From assembly GCF_000699505.1 (NCBI RefSeq), contig NZ_CP007490.1, forward strand, positions 310,001 to 374,000: 64,000 nt of DNA, written 5' to 3'. The notes below the pieces were generated by a model. The model had not been told where the DNA came from, made no database searches, and was given only the letters and a program-made list of their open reading frames with translations. Origin of the DNA: Rhodoluna lacicola. GTDB lineage: Bacteria; Actinomycetota; Actinomycetes; Actinomycetales; Microbacteriaceae. Position numbers and translations under genes: made by a program. Positions 45,718 to 54,386 of the stretch are shown one piece after another (position 1 is the first letter of the stretch; the number at the start of each line of letters is the position of its first letter).

Positions 45718-47187
45718 ATGGCGCTTACTGAAAAAGACCTTCTAGCTAAGGTCCCAACCGGCTTATACATCAACGGTAAGTGGGTGAGCGGGCACGGTGA
45801 AAAGCAAATCACCGTTGAAGACCCCGCCACAGGTAAGCCTCTGCTTGAAATCGCTAACGCAACTGCTGAAGACGCTCTTGCTGCGCTAACCGCTGCAGAC
45901 GAGGCACAGGCCAAGTGGGCCAGAACCCCTTCGCGCGAGCGAGCAGAGATTCTGCGACGCACTTTTGATTTGGTGCGTGATCGTGCAGAGGAATTTGCCA
46001 TGCTCATCTCTCTTGAGATGGGAAAACCACTTGCCGAAGCTCGCGGCGAGGTTACCTATGGAAATGAATTCTTGCGCTGGTTCAGCGAAGAGGCCGTCCG
46101 GATTACCGGTCGATACAACTCAAACCCAGAGGGCACCGGAAAAATCCTGATTGCCAAGCGTCCAGTTGGACCGGCATTCGCCATCACACCTTGGAACTTT
46201 CCGCTGGCAATGGCCACCAGAAAGATTGGCCCGGCGCTAGCTGCTGGTTGCACAATCGTGGTCAAACCGGCCGAGCTAACCCCGCTAACGACACTTATGC
46301 TGGTCAAGACTTTCGAAGAGGCTGGAGTTCCCGCCGGTGTGATCAACGTGATTACCACCTCAACTTCTTCGGCAACATCGGGTCCACTAATTGCCGATCA
46401 CCGGTTACGTAAAATCACCTTCACCGGTTCAACTTTCGTTGGGCGCAAGTTGATTCAGCAGGCGTCAGAGCGTGTGTTGCGCACCTCAATGGAACTTGGT
46501 GGAAACGCACCATTCTTGGTATTCGAAGATGCAGATGTAGATGCTGCGGTGTCTGGAGCAATGCTTGCCAAGATGCGAAACATAGGTCAGGCCTGCACGG
46601 CTGCCAACCGATTCATCGTGCACGACTCAATTGCTGAAGAATTCGGCACTAAGTTTGCGGCCAAGATGGGTGAACTGAATCTTGGTCGAGGTATTGCCGA
46701 TGGAACCACCTGTGGTCCGGTAATCAACCAGGCTGCTCAAGACAACATGGAGCGACTAGTTGCGGCAACGGTTAGCGAGGGTGGTGACGTGCTGGTTGGT
46801 GGAGAATCACTCGCGGGTGATGGTTACTTCTTCAAGCCAACCGTGCTTGATAACGTCTCGGCGGATTCCACGATCTGGAAAGAAGAAATCTTTGGGCCAA
46901 TCGCTCCAATCGTTCGCTTCAAGAGTGAGGAAGAGGCCGTGCGTTTGGCCAATGACACCGAATACGGCTTGGTTTCTTACGCCTACACCAGCGACGCCAA
47001 GCGCCAGCTGCGTTTGATTGAAAGCCTGGACACCGGCATGACCGGAATCAACTCAGGATTGGTATCTAACGCAGCAGCGCCATTTGGAGGCACCAAAGCT
47101 TCAGGAATGGGCCGCGAAGGTGGACTTGAGGGCATTGACGAATACCTTGAGGTCAAGTACGCCTTCATTCCGGATCCGTTTGCCTAG
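45718..47187 (+). CDS. gabD: Succinate-semialdehyde dehydrogenase
   Basis: A 489-residue NAD(P)-dependent aldehyde dehydrogenase close to GabD. The oxidation site MELGGNAPF (Glu) and the nucleophile Cys in GQACTAANRF, plus FTGSTFVGRKL for cofactor binding, are present, as are TPWNFPLAM and the C-terminal SGMGREGG. It oxidises succinate semialdehyde to succinate, closing GABA use or a variant TCA bypass; related aldehydes cannot be excluded. AAAGGAAAA precedes the ATG. Confidence 0.92.
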   Translation: MALTEKDLLAKVPTGLYINGKWVSGHGEKQITVEDPATGKPLLEIANATAEDALAALTAADEAQAKWARTPSRERAEILRRTFDLVRDRAEEFAMLISLEMGKPLAEARGEVTYGNEFLRWFSEEAVRITGRYNSNPEGTGKILIAKRPVGPAFAITPWNFPLAMATRKIGPALAAGCTIVVKPAELTPLTTLMLVKTFEEAGVPAGVINVITTSTSSATSGPLIADHRLRKITFTGSTFVGRKLIQQASERVLRTSMELGGNAPFLVFEDADVDAAVSGAMLAKMRNIGQACTAANRFIVHDSIAEEFGTKFAAKMGELNLGRGIADGTTCGPVINQAAQDNMERLVAATVSEGGDVLVGGESLAGDGYFFKPTVLDNVSADSTIWKEEIFGPIAPIVRFKSEEEAVRLANDTEYGLVSYAYTSDAKRQLRLIESLDTGMTGINSGLVSNAAAPFGGTKASGMGREGGLEGIDEYLEVKYAFIPDPFA

Positions 47188-47216
47188 AGGCGAGTTCGCC
47201 TAACTAGGCTTGGCGT

Positions 47217-48686
47217 ATGTCGCTGAATTTTGTGGATTCCAGCACGGGTCAAGCCGTTGGTTCAACTTCGTTAGCCCGTACAGTACTGCTTGCTGCAACA
47301 AAAGACATAGACGCCGAGTTATGCAACAAAATTCAGCAGGTCAAGAACTGGCGCAAGGAATATCTGGGCGTCTATCGAGCGCTGACCAAAACCGAGTTTT
47401 ACCAAGAGCAAAATGGTTTAGAAATTGCGCACCTGGGACTGGAATTGCTGGCTAGGTCAATACACGATGATTCAGGACGCAACCTGGCCGAAATCGTAGA
47501 AGCCGGTTGGGTTGGTGACGCCCAGGTAGAAACTTTCATAATCAGCGGAACTTCCCCAATCAGGCCACTTTCTGTGTCAGGAATTTCTTCGCTAACCGAT
47601 GCCGCCCAGATTTGGTCCCATGAAAAACTTGCCGAACCAGGTCTGGTTGGGTCCTTCAAATTTCTGGATGCTCACAAAAAACTTCCAATTTCGATGGACC
47701 TGCTAATTGCTCTTGCCGGTGCAGCTGAGTACGCACCAACCAAACACTGGCTAGGCGCGGGCGGAACCGTGGCTGTTGTTGCAAGAAAAAACACCCAGCG
47801 TTGGCTTGACTTAATTGCTCATGCCAGAAATAGTGCCGGTACTCTCTTGGTGCCCGTGCTGAAGAGCCGGGTGCCGTTGGATGCAATTTCACTCACCGAT
47901 GAGGCCATCGCACAAAATGCAGGTCTGGATATTTGTGATGACGCAGAAGCCTTAGCCGGCTGGGTTGCTGCACTATCCATGACGCGAAAGGAACGAATTG
48001 TTCTTGGGCAGTACGCCTATGCCCCCGGGGCAAAACATATTCTTGTTCAAGCGGTCCAAGATGCTTTAGCTGCAAAAGTTTGCGCCAAATTACCAGCAAA
48101 TCGAGTTGCTCTTGCTTGGCTAGCAACGCCAACTGATTCAACGGCTGTGCCGGCTGAAGTTTTGCAAGATGCGCTAAACCGATACGCCTCAAGATCCTGG
48201 GGTACAAAACTTCGCGATCTGATGCTGGGCATGCGCAAAACTAACGGCCAATTCTTTGACACTCGGTTTGGTGAAAAACTTGCCCTGATTGATCCGACTT
48301 CCACCGTCCAGGGGTCCAGTTACGCACTGGCCAAACGCTCGCAAAGGTGGCGAGCTTATTTGGCAAACAGTCAGGGAATAAAGGTCTCCTACGCAATCGC
48401 ACCACCGGCACGCACTGAATCGGTGTTTAGTTTCAAACTCTTGAGGGCAACCTTCAGGGGAGCTCCAGCTTTTGGGGTTCAGGCATTTGGCGTCGACGAT
48501 GCCGCCGTTGCGGCGACCGCCTTGCTCATCAGGGATCTACACGGGCCGATGCCTCATAGAGGGTCAACGGCGCTGCACACAGAAAGCGCCATCCACGGTG
48601 GTCTCTGGCGCATGATTTATTTGCCGAAATCGGTTTGGAATAAGGCCACGCTGATTGGCTGGCTAGGGCTGTTTAGCCGAAAATAA
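47217..48686 (+). CDS. Unrecognised 489-residue protein, Rossmann-like
   Basis: A full-length 489-residue protein that I cannot assign. It begins 29 bp after gabD, so it may share its mRNA. No signal peptide or membrane helix is evident. A glycine-rich GAGGTVAVVAR turn at about 180-190, within alternating hydrophobic strands, suggests a nucleotide-binding Rossmann-like fold. The C-terminal part has ATFRGAPAFGVQAFG and PMPHRGSTALHTESAIHGGLWRMIY, which look like conserved active-site patches with several His. The frame is codon-biased as in the neighbours and is clearly real. No function is claimed. Confidence 0.72.
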   Translation: MSLNFVDSSTGQAVGSTSLARTVLLAATKDIDAELCNKIQQVKNWRKEYLGVYRALTKTEFYQEQNGLEIAHLGLELLARSIHDDSGRNLAEIVEAGWVGDAQVETFIISGTSPIRPLSVSGISSLTDAAQIWSHEKLAEPGLVGSFKFLDAHKKLPISMDLLIALAGAAEYAPTKHWLGAGGTVAVVARKNTQRWLDLIAHARNSAGTLLVPVLKSRVPLDAISLTDEAIAQNAGLDICDDAEALAGWVAALSMTRKERIVLGQYAYAPGAKHILVQAVQDALAAKVCAKLPANRVALAWLATPTDSTAVPAEVLQDALNRYASRSWGTKLRDLMLGMRKTNGQFFDTRFGEKLALIDPTSTVQGSSYALAKRSQRWRAYLANSQGIKVSYAIAPPARTESVFSFKLLRATFRGAPAFGVQAFGVDDAAVAATALLIRDLHGPMPHRGSTALHTESAIHGGLWRMIYLPKSVWNKATLIGWLGLFSRK

Positions 48687-48720
48687 GTGAATGAATTTTG
48701 CTGCTCGACCGCTAGTCTTT

Positions 48721-48753
48721 GTTTACCTAGTGTTAACTTTCCGTTTCTAATGT
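48721..48753 (+). promoter_or_regulatory. Probable PHO box upstream of pit
   Basis: Three 11-bp direct-repeat units follow in phase: GTTTACCTAGT, GTTAACTTTCC and GTTTCTAATGT. They match the GTTCACC-plus-four-bases pattern bound by PhoP in actinobacteria with one to several mismatches each. Lies 65 bp before the pit start, so PhoP control under phosphate limitation is plausible. Confidence 0.5.
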
Positions 48754-48817
48754 GAACAACGTATTTTCAGAAATTTTCCCTAAGTTTCCTAAACGGTCAT
48801 AATTCAGAAAGGATCCC

Positions 48818-50080
48818 GTGGATCCAATACTCATCGTTGCGTTGGTTGTCGGCCTCGCACTTTTCTTTGACTTCACTAACGGTTTTCACGACACTGCAAA
48901 TTCAAGCGCTACGGCAATTGCTACAGGAGCCTTGAAGCCAAAGACCGCTGTCTTGATTGCAGCCATCATGAATTTTGTGGGAGCGTTTCTTTCCACTGCG
49001 GTAGCCAAAGCTATTTCCGTTTCCTTGATCAACGAGGGAATCGATATCGGTCCGGAATTGGTCTTCGCCGGTCTCACCGGTGCAATTTTATGGAATCTCA
49101 CTACCTGGCTTTTGGGTCTTCCGTCATCTTCATCCCACGCTTTGTTTGGTGGTTTGGTTGGCGCAGCTTTGGCATTTGCAGGTGTGGCCGCCATCAATTT
49201 TCCAGCTGTGCTGGAAAAGGTTGTATTCCCGGCTTTGTTTGCCCCGGTAATCGCCGGACTTGCCGCTTTCCTGGCAACTCGCATCGCATACCTAATGACA
49301 GCTCGTTCGCAAAGTTCTCGCAAGGCAACCGGAATTGGCACGGGTCGCTCAAACTTCAAAGTGGGGCAGGTCTTCACTTCATCACTCGTAGCTCTCTCGC
49401 ACGGAACAAATGACGCACAAAAGACGATGGGTGTGATTACTTTGGTTTTGGTTGCGGCTGGCCTTCAGCCAACCGGCGACCATGTAGAGTGGTGGGTCAT
49501 TATCTCAGCCGCCACCGCGATTGCTGTTGGAACCTACATGGGTGGGTGGCGAATTATCAAGACTATGGGTTCCGGTCTTGCAGAGATCAAACCAGCACAA
49601 GGACTTGCCGCCGAGGTGGCGACTGCATCAACTATCCTCGCTTCAAGCAACCTAGGTTTTGCACTTTCTACAACTCAGGTTGCATCCGGCGGTGTCATGG
49701 GTGCTGGTCTTGGACGTAAGGGCGGTGCAGTGCGTTGGAACAAGGCAGGACAGGTAGTAACTGGTTGGTTGTTCACTCTGCCAGCAGCGGGTGCTGTCGG
49801 CGCGCTTTCCGCGTTTCTTGTGATGTCTGGACCGTTTGGAATTATTGCTGACCTGATTTTGGTAGTTTCCGTTTCAATCGCAATCTTCCAAATTTCTCGC
49901 CGCAACCGCATTAACCACAGCAATGTATTGAGCGAAGTCGAGGGTGCATCTGAAGTAATTGCCTCTCCTCGCCAGGTTAGAAAAGCTGCTGCGGAAGCAA
50001 AGAAAAAAGCTTCAAAGAAAGTGACCGCAAAAAAGGCGCCAAAGAAATCGGCGGCCACTAAGTCAAAGGGTGGAAAGTAA
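48818..50080 (+). CDS. pit: Inorganic phosphate transporter (PiT family)
   Basis: A 420-residue phosphate permease with about ten membrane helices. The two PiT signature sequences are seen: FDFTNGFHDTANSSATAIATGALKP near residue 17 and SHGTNDAQKTMGVI near 195. The GTG start at 48818 has AGAAAGGA 4-11 bases before it. The last ~45 residues are a Lys/Ala-rich tail (KKASKKVTAKKAPKKSAATKSK), an unusual cytoplasmic extension. Coupled by TAATG to the next small gene. Confidence 0.94.
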   Translation: MDPILIVALVVGLALFFDFTNGFHDTANSSATAIATGALKPKTAVLIAAIMNFVGAFLSTAVAKAISVSLINEGIDIGPELVFAGLTGAILWNLTTWLLGLPSSSSHALFGGLVGAALAFAGVAAINFPAVLEKVVFPALFAPVIAGLAAFLATRIAYLMTARSQSSRKATGIGTGRSNFKVGQVFTSSLVALSHGTNDAQKTMGVITLVLVAAGLQPTGDHVEWWVIISAATAIAVGTYMGGWRIIKTMGSGLAEIKPAQGLAAEVATASTILASSNLGFALSTTQVASGGVMGAGLGRKGGAVRWNKAGQVVTGWLFTLPAAGAVGALSAFLVMSGPFGIIADLILVVSVSIAIFQISRRNRINHSNVLSEVEGASEVIASPRQVRKAAAEAKKKASKKVTAKKAPKKSAATKSKGGK

Positions 50081-50337
50081 TGATTAACTGGAACAGCCTA
50101 ATTTTGGTAGCCATTGTGGCTATCGGCTCATCTGTTGGTTTGGTAACTGTTTTCTCGCTTGGCATGCGCCTGCTAACCAATGCTCAGAACATTAACCAGC
50201 ACACCAAGAAAAAAGATGGTGTCAAGGTCTCCGAGGCAATCAACCGAATCGGTGCATATCTAATGTTCACAATATGTGGATCAGCGGTGCTTTACGGCAT
50301 CTACCTGATCGTGCCCTACTTCCACCTAGACAAGTAG
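50080..50337 (+). CDS. Small membrane protein coupled to pit
   Basis: An 85-residue protein with two membrane helices (about 5-28 and 60-80) separated by a polar loop (INQHTKKKDGVKVSEAINRIG). No named family is recognised, but similar small proteins follow pit genes in other actinobacteria. Translation is coupled to pit by a 1-bp overlap, which suggests an accessory role in phosphate uptake. Followed by a terminator. Confidence 0.78.
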   Translation: MINWNSLILVAIVAIGSSVGLVTVFSLGMRLLTNAQNINQHTKKKDGVKVSEAINRIGAYLMFTICGSAVLYGIYLIVPYFHLDK

Positions 50338-50351
50338 GAAAAATTGTCACT

Positions 50352-50384
50352 GAAAACCCCGGCCATGGACCGGGGTTTTCGCTT
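50352..50384 (+). terminator. Terminator of the pit operon
   Basis: GAAAACCCCGG (50352-50362) pairs with CCGGGGTTTTC (50370-50380) around CCATGGA, with T-rich flanks on both strands. Confidence 0.9.
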
Positions 50385-50402
50385 TACTGGCAAGATAGAG
50401 GC

Positions 50403-50609
50403 ATGGCTACCGAAAAGAAAAAGAAATACGTATTGCTCACCGGCAAAGACGACGCTGCATTTTGTCAGCGAGTCTCCGACCGCATGGATGATGGCTACGA
50501 GCTCTATGGTTCACCGGCAATCACCTTCAATATTTTCAAGCGCCACCCAGTTGTGGCTCAAGCGTTGGTTCTAAAAAAGAAGCCAGCTCGCAAATCTTCG
50601 AAAAAGTAA
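50403..50609 (+). CDS. DUF1737 small protein
   Basis: A 68-residue protein from ATG 50403 (ATAGAGG upstream). It begins MATEKKKKYVLLTGKDDAAFCQRVSDRMDDGYELYGSPAITF, which matches the DUF1737 pattern (LLTG..D..F...V...L..GWELYG), and ends in a Lys-rich tail. Cytoplasmic, function unknown. Stands between the pit terminator and the aminotransferase gene, 16 bp apart from the latter. Confidence 0.85.
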   Translation: MATEKKKKYVLLTGKDDAAFCQRVSDRMDDGYELYGSPAITFNIFKRHPVVAQALVLKKKPARKSSKK

Positions 50610-50625
50610 TCACAAAAATTTACTC

Positions 50626-51774
50626 ATGGTGAATCCAATTGTCACTCCGCTTTCCGAACTAAAGAAGCGCTCTAGCTCAAAGTGGCGAAGATTTGCTCCT
50701 GACGTCCTACCCATGCACGTAGCCGAGATGGACTACGACATTGATGAGGGCATCAAGAAAATACTGCTTGAGAAAGTCTCTAATTCCGACCTTGGCTACA
50801 CCGGTCCGATGCCAGAGGTGGCCGATGGTTTTGTGAAGTTCGCAGAGAGGCTCTGGGGTTGGCGCCCTGATGCCAAGCAAGTCCGGCTTTCAACCGATGT
50901 TGGAGTTTCGGCGGTTGAAATCTTTCGAGCACTTGGTAATAAAGGTGACGGCGTCGTAATCAACTCACCGGTCTACCACTCATTTTTTGATTGGATTGCT
51001 GAAGTAGAAATGCTGGTGCACGATGTGCCACTGGTTAGAGCCGCAACTGATTGGCAACTAGATTTAGTCGCGCTAGAAAACGCATTCAAACTAGGTCCTA
51101 AGTTTTATCTAATTTGCAACCCGCATAACCCATTGGGCAAGGTCTACACTCAAGCAGAACTTGCTACCGTCGCGGATTTAGCAAAGCACTACAACGTGAC
51201 CGTGATTAGCGACGAAATTCACGCACCGCTGACCTACGTCAACACCGATTTTGTTCCCTACCTAAAGGTTTCTCAGTCTGCCAAGGAAACTGGAATCTGC
51301 ATTACAGCTGCCAGTAAATCTTTCAATCTTGCTGGCCTCAAGGCGTCAATTATCGTTACTGATGCCGCACAAATGCACGAGCGGTTAGCCAAGTTGCCTG
51401 CGGCACTTCACTGGCGATCTGGCCTATTGGGCGCTTTTGCTATGGCAGAGGCATTCAGCAATGCGGGGTCGTGGCTTGATTCGGCGATTTCGGCAAATCT
51501 TGAATCACGCGAACTGTTGAGTCAACTGGTTGCTGACCAGCTGCCCAAGGTGAAGATGTGGATTCCAGATGCCGGTTATCTAGCTTGGTTAGACATTTCA
51601 GAATTGAATCTTGGCGATAATCCGGCGGCCAAAATCCTCAGCGAACAAAAGGTTGCCTTTGTACCTGGACCTGACCACGGCGAGGACTACAAAGATTATC
51701 TGCGGATCAACTTTGCCTGCCACCCCGACTCACTTAGGCGAGCCGTGCTGGCACTTGCCGCCTACGCAAACTAA
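50626..51774 (+). CDS. PatB/MalY-type PLP beta-lyase
   Basis: A 382-residue fold-type I PLP enzyme of the MalY/PatB group. Signature pieces are MHVAEMDYDI (substrate loop), NPHNPLGKVYT, SDEIHAPLTY (PLP Asp) and AASKSFNLAGLKAS with the Schiff-base Lys. Members cleave cystathionine or cysteine conjugates to thiols; the exact substrate is not readable. Convergent with metZ, with 4 bp between the stops, which places two sulfur-related enzymes together. Confidence 0.9.
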   Translation: MVNPIVTPLSELKKRSSSKWRRFAPDVLPMHVAEMDYDIDEGIKKILLEKVSNSDLGYTGPMPEVADGFVKFAERLWGWRPDAKQVRLSTDVGVSAVEIFRALGNKGDGVVINSPVYHSFFDWIAEVEMLVHDVPLVRAATDWQLDLVALENAFKLGPKFYLICNPHNPLGKVYTQAELATVADLAKHYNVTVISDEIHAPLTYVNTDFVPYLKVSQSAKETGICITAASKSFNLAGLKASIIVTDAAQMHERLAKLPAALHWRSGLLGAFAMAEAFSNAGSWLDSAISANLESRELLSQLVADQLPKVKMWIPDAGYLAWLDISELNLGDNPAAKILSEQKVAFVPGPDHGEDYKDYLRINFACHPDSLRRAVLALAAYAN

Positions 51775-51778
51775 ATTC

Positions 51779-53005
51779 CTACTTCAGCGCCTGCTTCAGG
51801 TCAGCAATTAGGTCGTCAACGTTTTCAAGGCCCACCGATAGGCGCACCAAGTTTGGGGTAATTCCCATTTGCAATTGAATCTCAGGGCCAAGGCGGCGGT
51901 GAGTTGTTGATGCCGGGTGAGTAATCAACGACTTGCTGTCTCCAAGGTTGTTCGAGATGTCGATTACCCGCAAAGCATTCATGAACTTAAAGGTTTTCTC
52001 TTTGTTGCCTTTGATCTTGAAGCCAATTGTGGTGCCACCACCGCGCATCTGCTTTTTGGCAAGCTTGTAGTTCTTGTCGCTCTTTAGGAATGGGTAAGAA
52101 ACCGATTCAATTTTCTTTTCGTTGGATAGGAATTCCGCTACCTTTAGCGCATTCGATGCCATGCGCTCAACCCGCATTGTCAAGGTCTCGAGCGATTTGA
52201 GCATCACCCAGGCGTTGAAAGCACTCATGCTTTGTCCGGTGTGACGCGTGAACGGAATTACCGAATTCTTTATGTAGTCCTTAGAGCCCAAAATCGCGCC
52301 GCCCAGCACGCGGCCCTGTCCGTCGATGTGCTTGGTTGCCGAATACATCACAACATCTGCCCCAAGTTCCAGAGGCTTCTGCAGAACTGGGCTGCCCATC
52401 ACGTTGTCGACAATCACGGTTGCCCCAACCTTGTGGGCAAGATCGCTGACCATGCGAATGTCAACGATTTCCATCATTGGGTTGCTGGGTGACTCAATAA
52501 AGACAACTTTGGTTGGCTTGGCTAGCGCGTCCGCCCATTTCTTTTTGTCATTGCCATCCACCAATTCAATCTCTACGCCCCAGGCCGGAAGAATTTCATT
52601 CAGCACGACGTAGCAGGAAGAGAACATTGACATGGAGGCAACTATGCGGTCCCCGGCTTTGACCAAGCAGGCCACCGACGAAAACATCGCAGACATTCCG
52701 GTAGCGGTAGCAAAACAAGCTTCTGCACCCTCCAGGGCAGCCAGACGCTCCTCAAACATTGCGACGGTTGGATTTGAGAACCTGCTGTAGAGATGGTGAG
52801 CGGTTTCTTCTTTGAACGCAGCCTCTGCCATCTCTGCAGAGTCGTAGGTAAAGCCGCTGCTTAGGTAGAGAGCCTCACCAGTTTCACCGAACCCACTTCG
52901 TGACAGGCCGGCGCGAAGCGCAAGGGTATCGGGGTGTAATTGCCAGTTTGGCTTTTTACCATCGAAAGGATCTTGATAACCCCATGGGCGTGTGCGCTGT
53001 GTCAT
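51779..53005 (-). CDS. metZ: O-succinylhomoserine sulfhydrylase-like enzyme
   Basis: A 408-residue Cys/Met-metabolism PLP enzyme. The PLP Lys lies in MYSATKHIDGQGRVLGG, with FIESPSNPMMEIVDI and the C-terminal LGDSKSLITHPASTTHRRL as family marks; the HIDGQGR version and overall length favour O-succinylhomoserine sulfhydrylase (direct sulfhydrylation to homocysteine) over cystathionine gamma-synthase. Homoserine comes from the lysC-asd branch. It begins 26 bp after the SDR gene on the same strand. Confidence 0.88.
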   Translation of the reverse strand: MTQRTRPWGYQDPFDGKKPNWQLHPDTLALRAGLSRSGFGETGEALYLSSGFTYDSAEMAEAAFKEETAHHLYSRFSNPTVAMFEERLAALEGAEACFATATGMSAMFSSVACLVKAGDRIVASMSMFSSCYVVLNEILPAWGVEIELVDGNDKKKWADALAKPTKVVFIESPSNPMMEIVDIRMVSDLAHKVGATVIVDNVMGSPVLQKPLELGADVVMYSATKHIDGQGRVLGGAILGSKDYIKNSVIPFTRHTGQSMSAFNAWVMLKSLETLTMRVERMASNALKVAEFLSNEKKIESVSYPFLKSDKNYKLAKKQMRGGGTTIGFKIKGNKEKTFKFMNALRVIDISNNLGDSKSLITHPASTTHRRLGPEIQLQMGITPNLVRLSVGLENVDDLIADLKQALK

Positions 53006-53031
53006 TCAACCAACAATATCGCATCCGGGGA

Positions 53032-53727
53032 CTAGAACGAAGTGCTTGGCAAATCCTTTTCATCGTCGGTGATGCCTCTGATGATTCTAGAAACCACGTG
53101 AGATACCTCAAGCCCAACGCCAAAATTTGGAGCCTGGCCAAACACGGCTCTGGTTGCCAGGCCGGATTCTGTGTGCCCGGGACGAGCATCCAGCCATCTA
53201 ATGCCAAGCTTCTTTAGTTCTTTGCTGGCAGCATTCGCGTAGCCAAGCAGAGCGGTTTTACTAGCTGAATAGGTGGCGAGACCTGCCATTGGGTTCTCGG
53301 CAATCACTCCGCTGATCGACACTACAAACGGGGCTTTGCCAGAATCACTTGATGCTTTCAGCTTTGAAATCAGTTGGCTCACCAGATTTATTTGACCAAG
53401 CGCATTGACTTCAAACAGTTTGCGTCGAACCTCAGGTGGAGTATCGGAAATTGGACCAAAGGCTACCAGGCCGGACGCCAACACGATACCGTCAAGAGAT
53501 TCGGGAATTGAAGTGAGGTAATTAGCCAGCGTGTTGATTGAATCCTGATTCTCTAGATCCAAAAGCAATCGCTGAGCAAGATCGGCCCGCAATCTTGCCG
53601 AAGTCTCTGGACTTCGAGCCGTACCAAAAACGGTTGCTCCCGCTTCAATTAGTTGATTGCAAAACTCTGCTCCGAAGGCCCCGTTCGCCCCAACCACTAG
53701 AACTGATGATCCTGATAATGCCACCAC
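53032..53727 (-). CDS. SDR family oxidoreductase
   Basis: A 231-residue short-chain dehydrogenase. The NAD(P)-binding GANGAFGAE (13-21), the active-site Ser in ISGVIAENP and the YSASK catalytic Tyr-Lys pair (about 156-160) are present. The reaction is unknown. GTG start at 53727 has AAGGAG 7 bases upstream. Probably co-transcribed with metZ downstream; divergent from the DUF998 gene. Confidence 0.88.
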   Translation of the reverse strand: MVALSGSSVLVVGANGAFGAEFCNQLIEAGATVFGTARSPETSARLRADLAQRLLLDLENQDSINTLANYLTSIPESLDGIVLASGLVAFGPISDTPPEVRRKLFEVNALGQINLVSQLISKLKASSDSGKAPFVVSISGVIAENPMAGLATYSASKTALLGYANAASKELKKLGIRWLDARPGHTESGLATRAVFGQAPNFGVGLEVSHVVSRIIRGITDDEKDLPSTSF

Positions 53728-53761
53728 GACTGTGCTCCTTTGCTTGGTCTAACCTTATGAC

Positions 53762-54355
53762 ATGAAAACAATCGGCAAGCCCGCGCTTTTTGCCGCGACC
53801 TTGGGTCCGGTCCAATCGGTGCTTGGTTGGGTAATTGCCGGCGCTCTTTGGCCAGGCTACGATCCAATTCGCAAAACCATCAGTGATTTGGCTGCAGATG
53901 ATTCACCGGTGCAATGGATTCAATCTAGCTTTTTCATCTTGGGTGGAACTCTAAGTTTGATTGCGGCAATTTACGCCAGAAGTTTTGCCATGCCGGGGCG
54001 AGTGGTAATTTTTCTCGGCGGCGTGGCAACCTACGGCTTTACTTACTTCACCACCCCCAGCCAAGACAGCTCATCTGAAATGCATCGGGTATTTGCGATC
54101 ATTTCTTTTGTTTTGTTCTCGGCCTGGCCGCTATTTTCAATGAGAATCTCAGGGAGCTACCCTTGGGTGCTTCGACCGGTTGGGGCAATTGTTGCCACCC
54201 TGGGCTTCACCGTGATTTCCCTGTGGTTCCTGAGCACATGGACCAACCCAGAAGCCACCAACGTGGGGCTGGTGGAGCGAATAATTGCGACTGCGCAGAC
54301 TACTTATTTATCGGCAGTTATTTGGATTGCCTGGCTGCACGCCAAACGTTCCTGA
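53762..54355 (+). CDS. DUF998 membrane protein
   Basis: A 197-residue protein with six membrane helices and the DUF998 opening GPVQSVLGWVIAGALWPGYDPIRKTISDLAADDSPVQWIQ. Function unknown; the family occurs widely as small integral membrane proteins. Starts 34 bp from the divergent SDR and is followed 31 bp later by the acyltransferase gene. Confidence 0.85.
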   Translation: MKTIGKPALFAATLGPVQSVLGWVIAGALWPGYDPIRKTISDLAADDSPVQWIQSSFFILGGTLSLIAAIYARSFAMPGRVVIFLGGVATYGFTYFTTPSQDSSSEMHRVFAIISFVLFSAWPLFSMRISGSYPWVLRPVGAIVATLGFTVISLWFLSTWTNPEATNVGLVERIIATAQTTYLSAVIWIAWLHAKRS

Positions 54356-54386
54356 CTTTTCGTTTTTCCCCTGAATACTTATAACT

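Noticed and set aside
48886-49377. 163-codon minus-strand frame within pit
   Set aside because: It is a shadow of a high-bias membrane gene with no recognisable domain or ribosome site.
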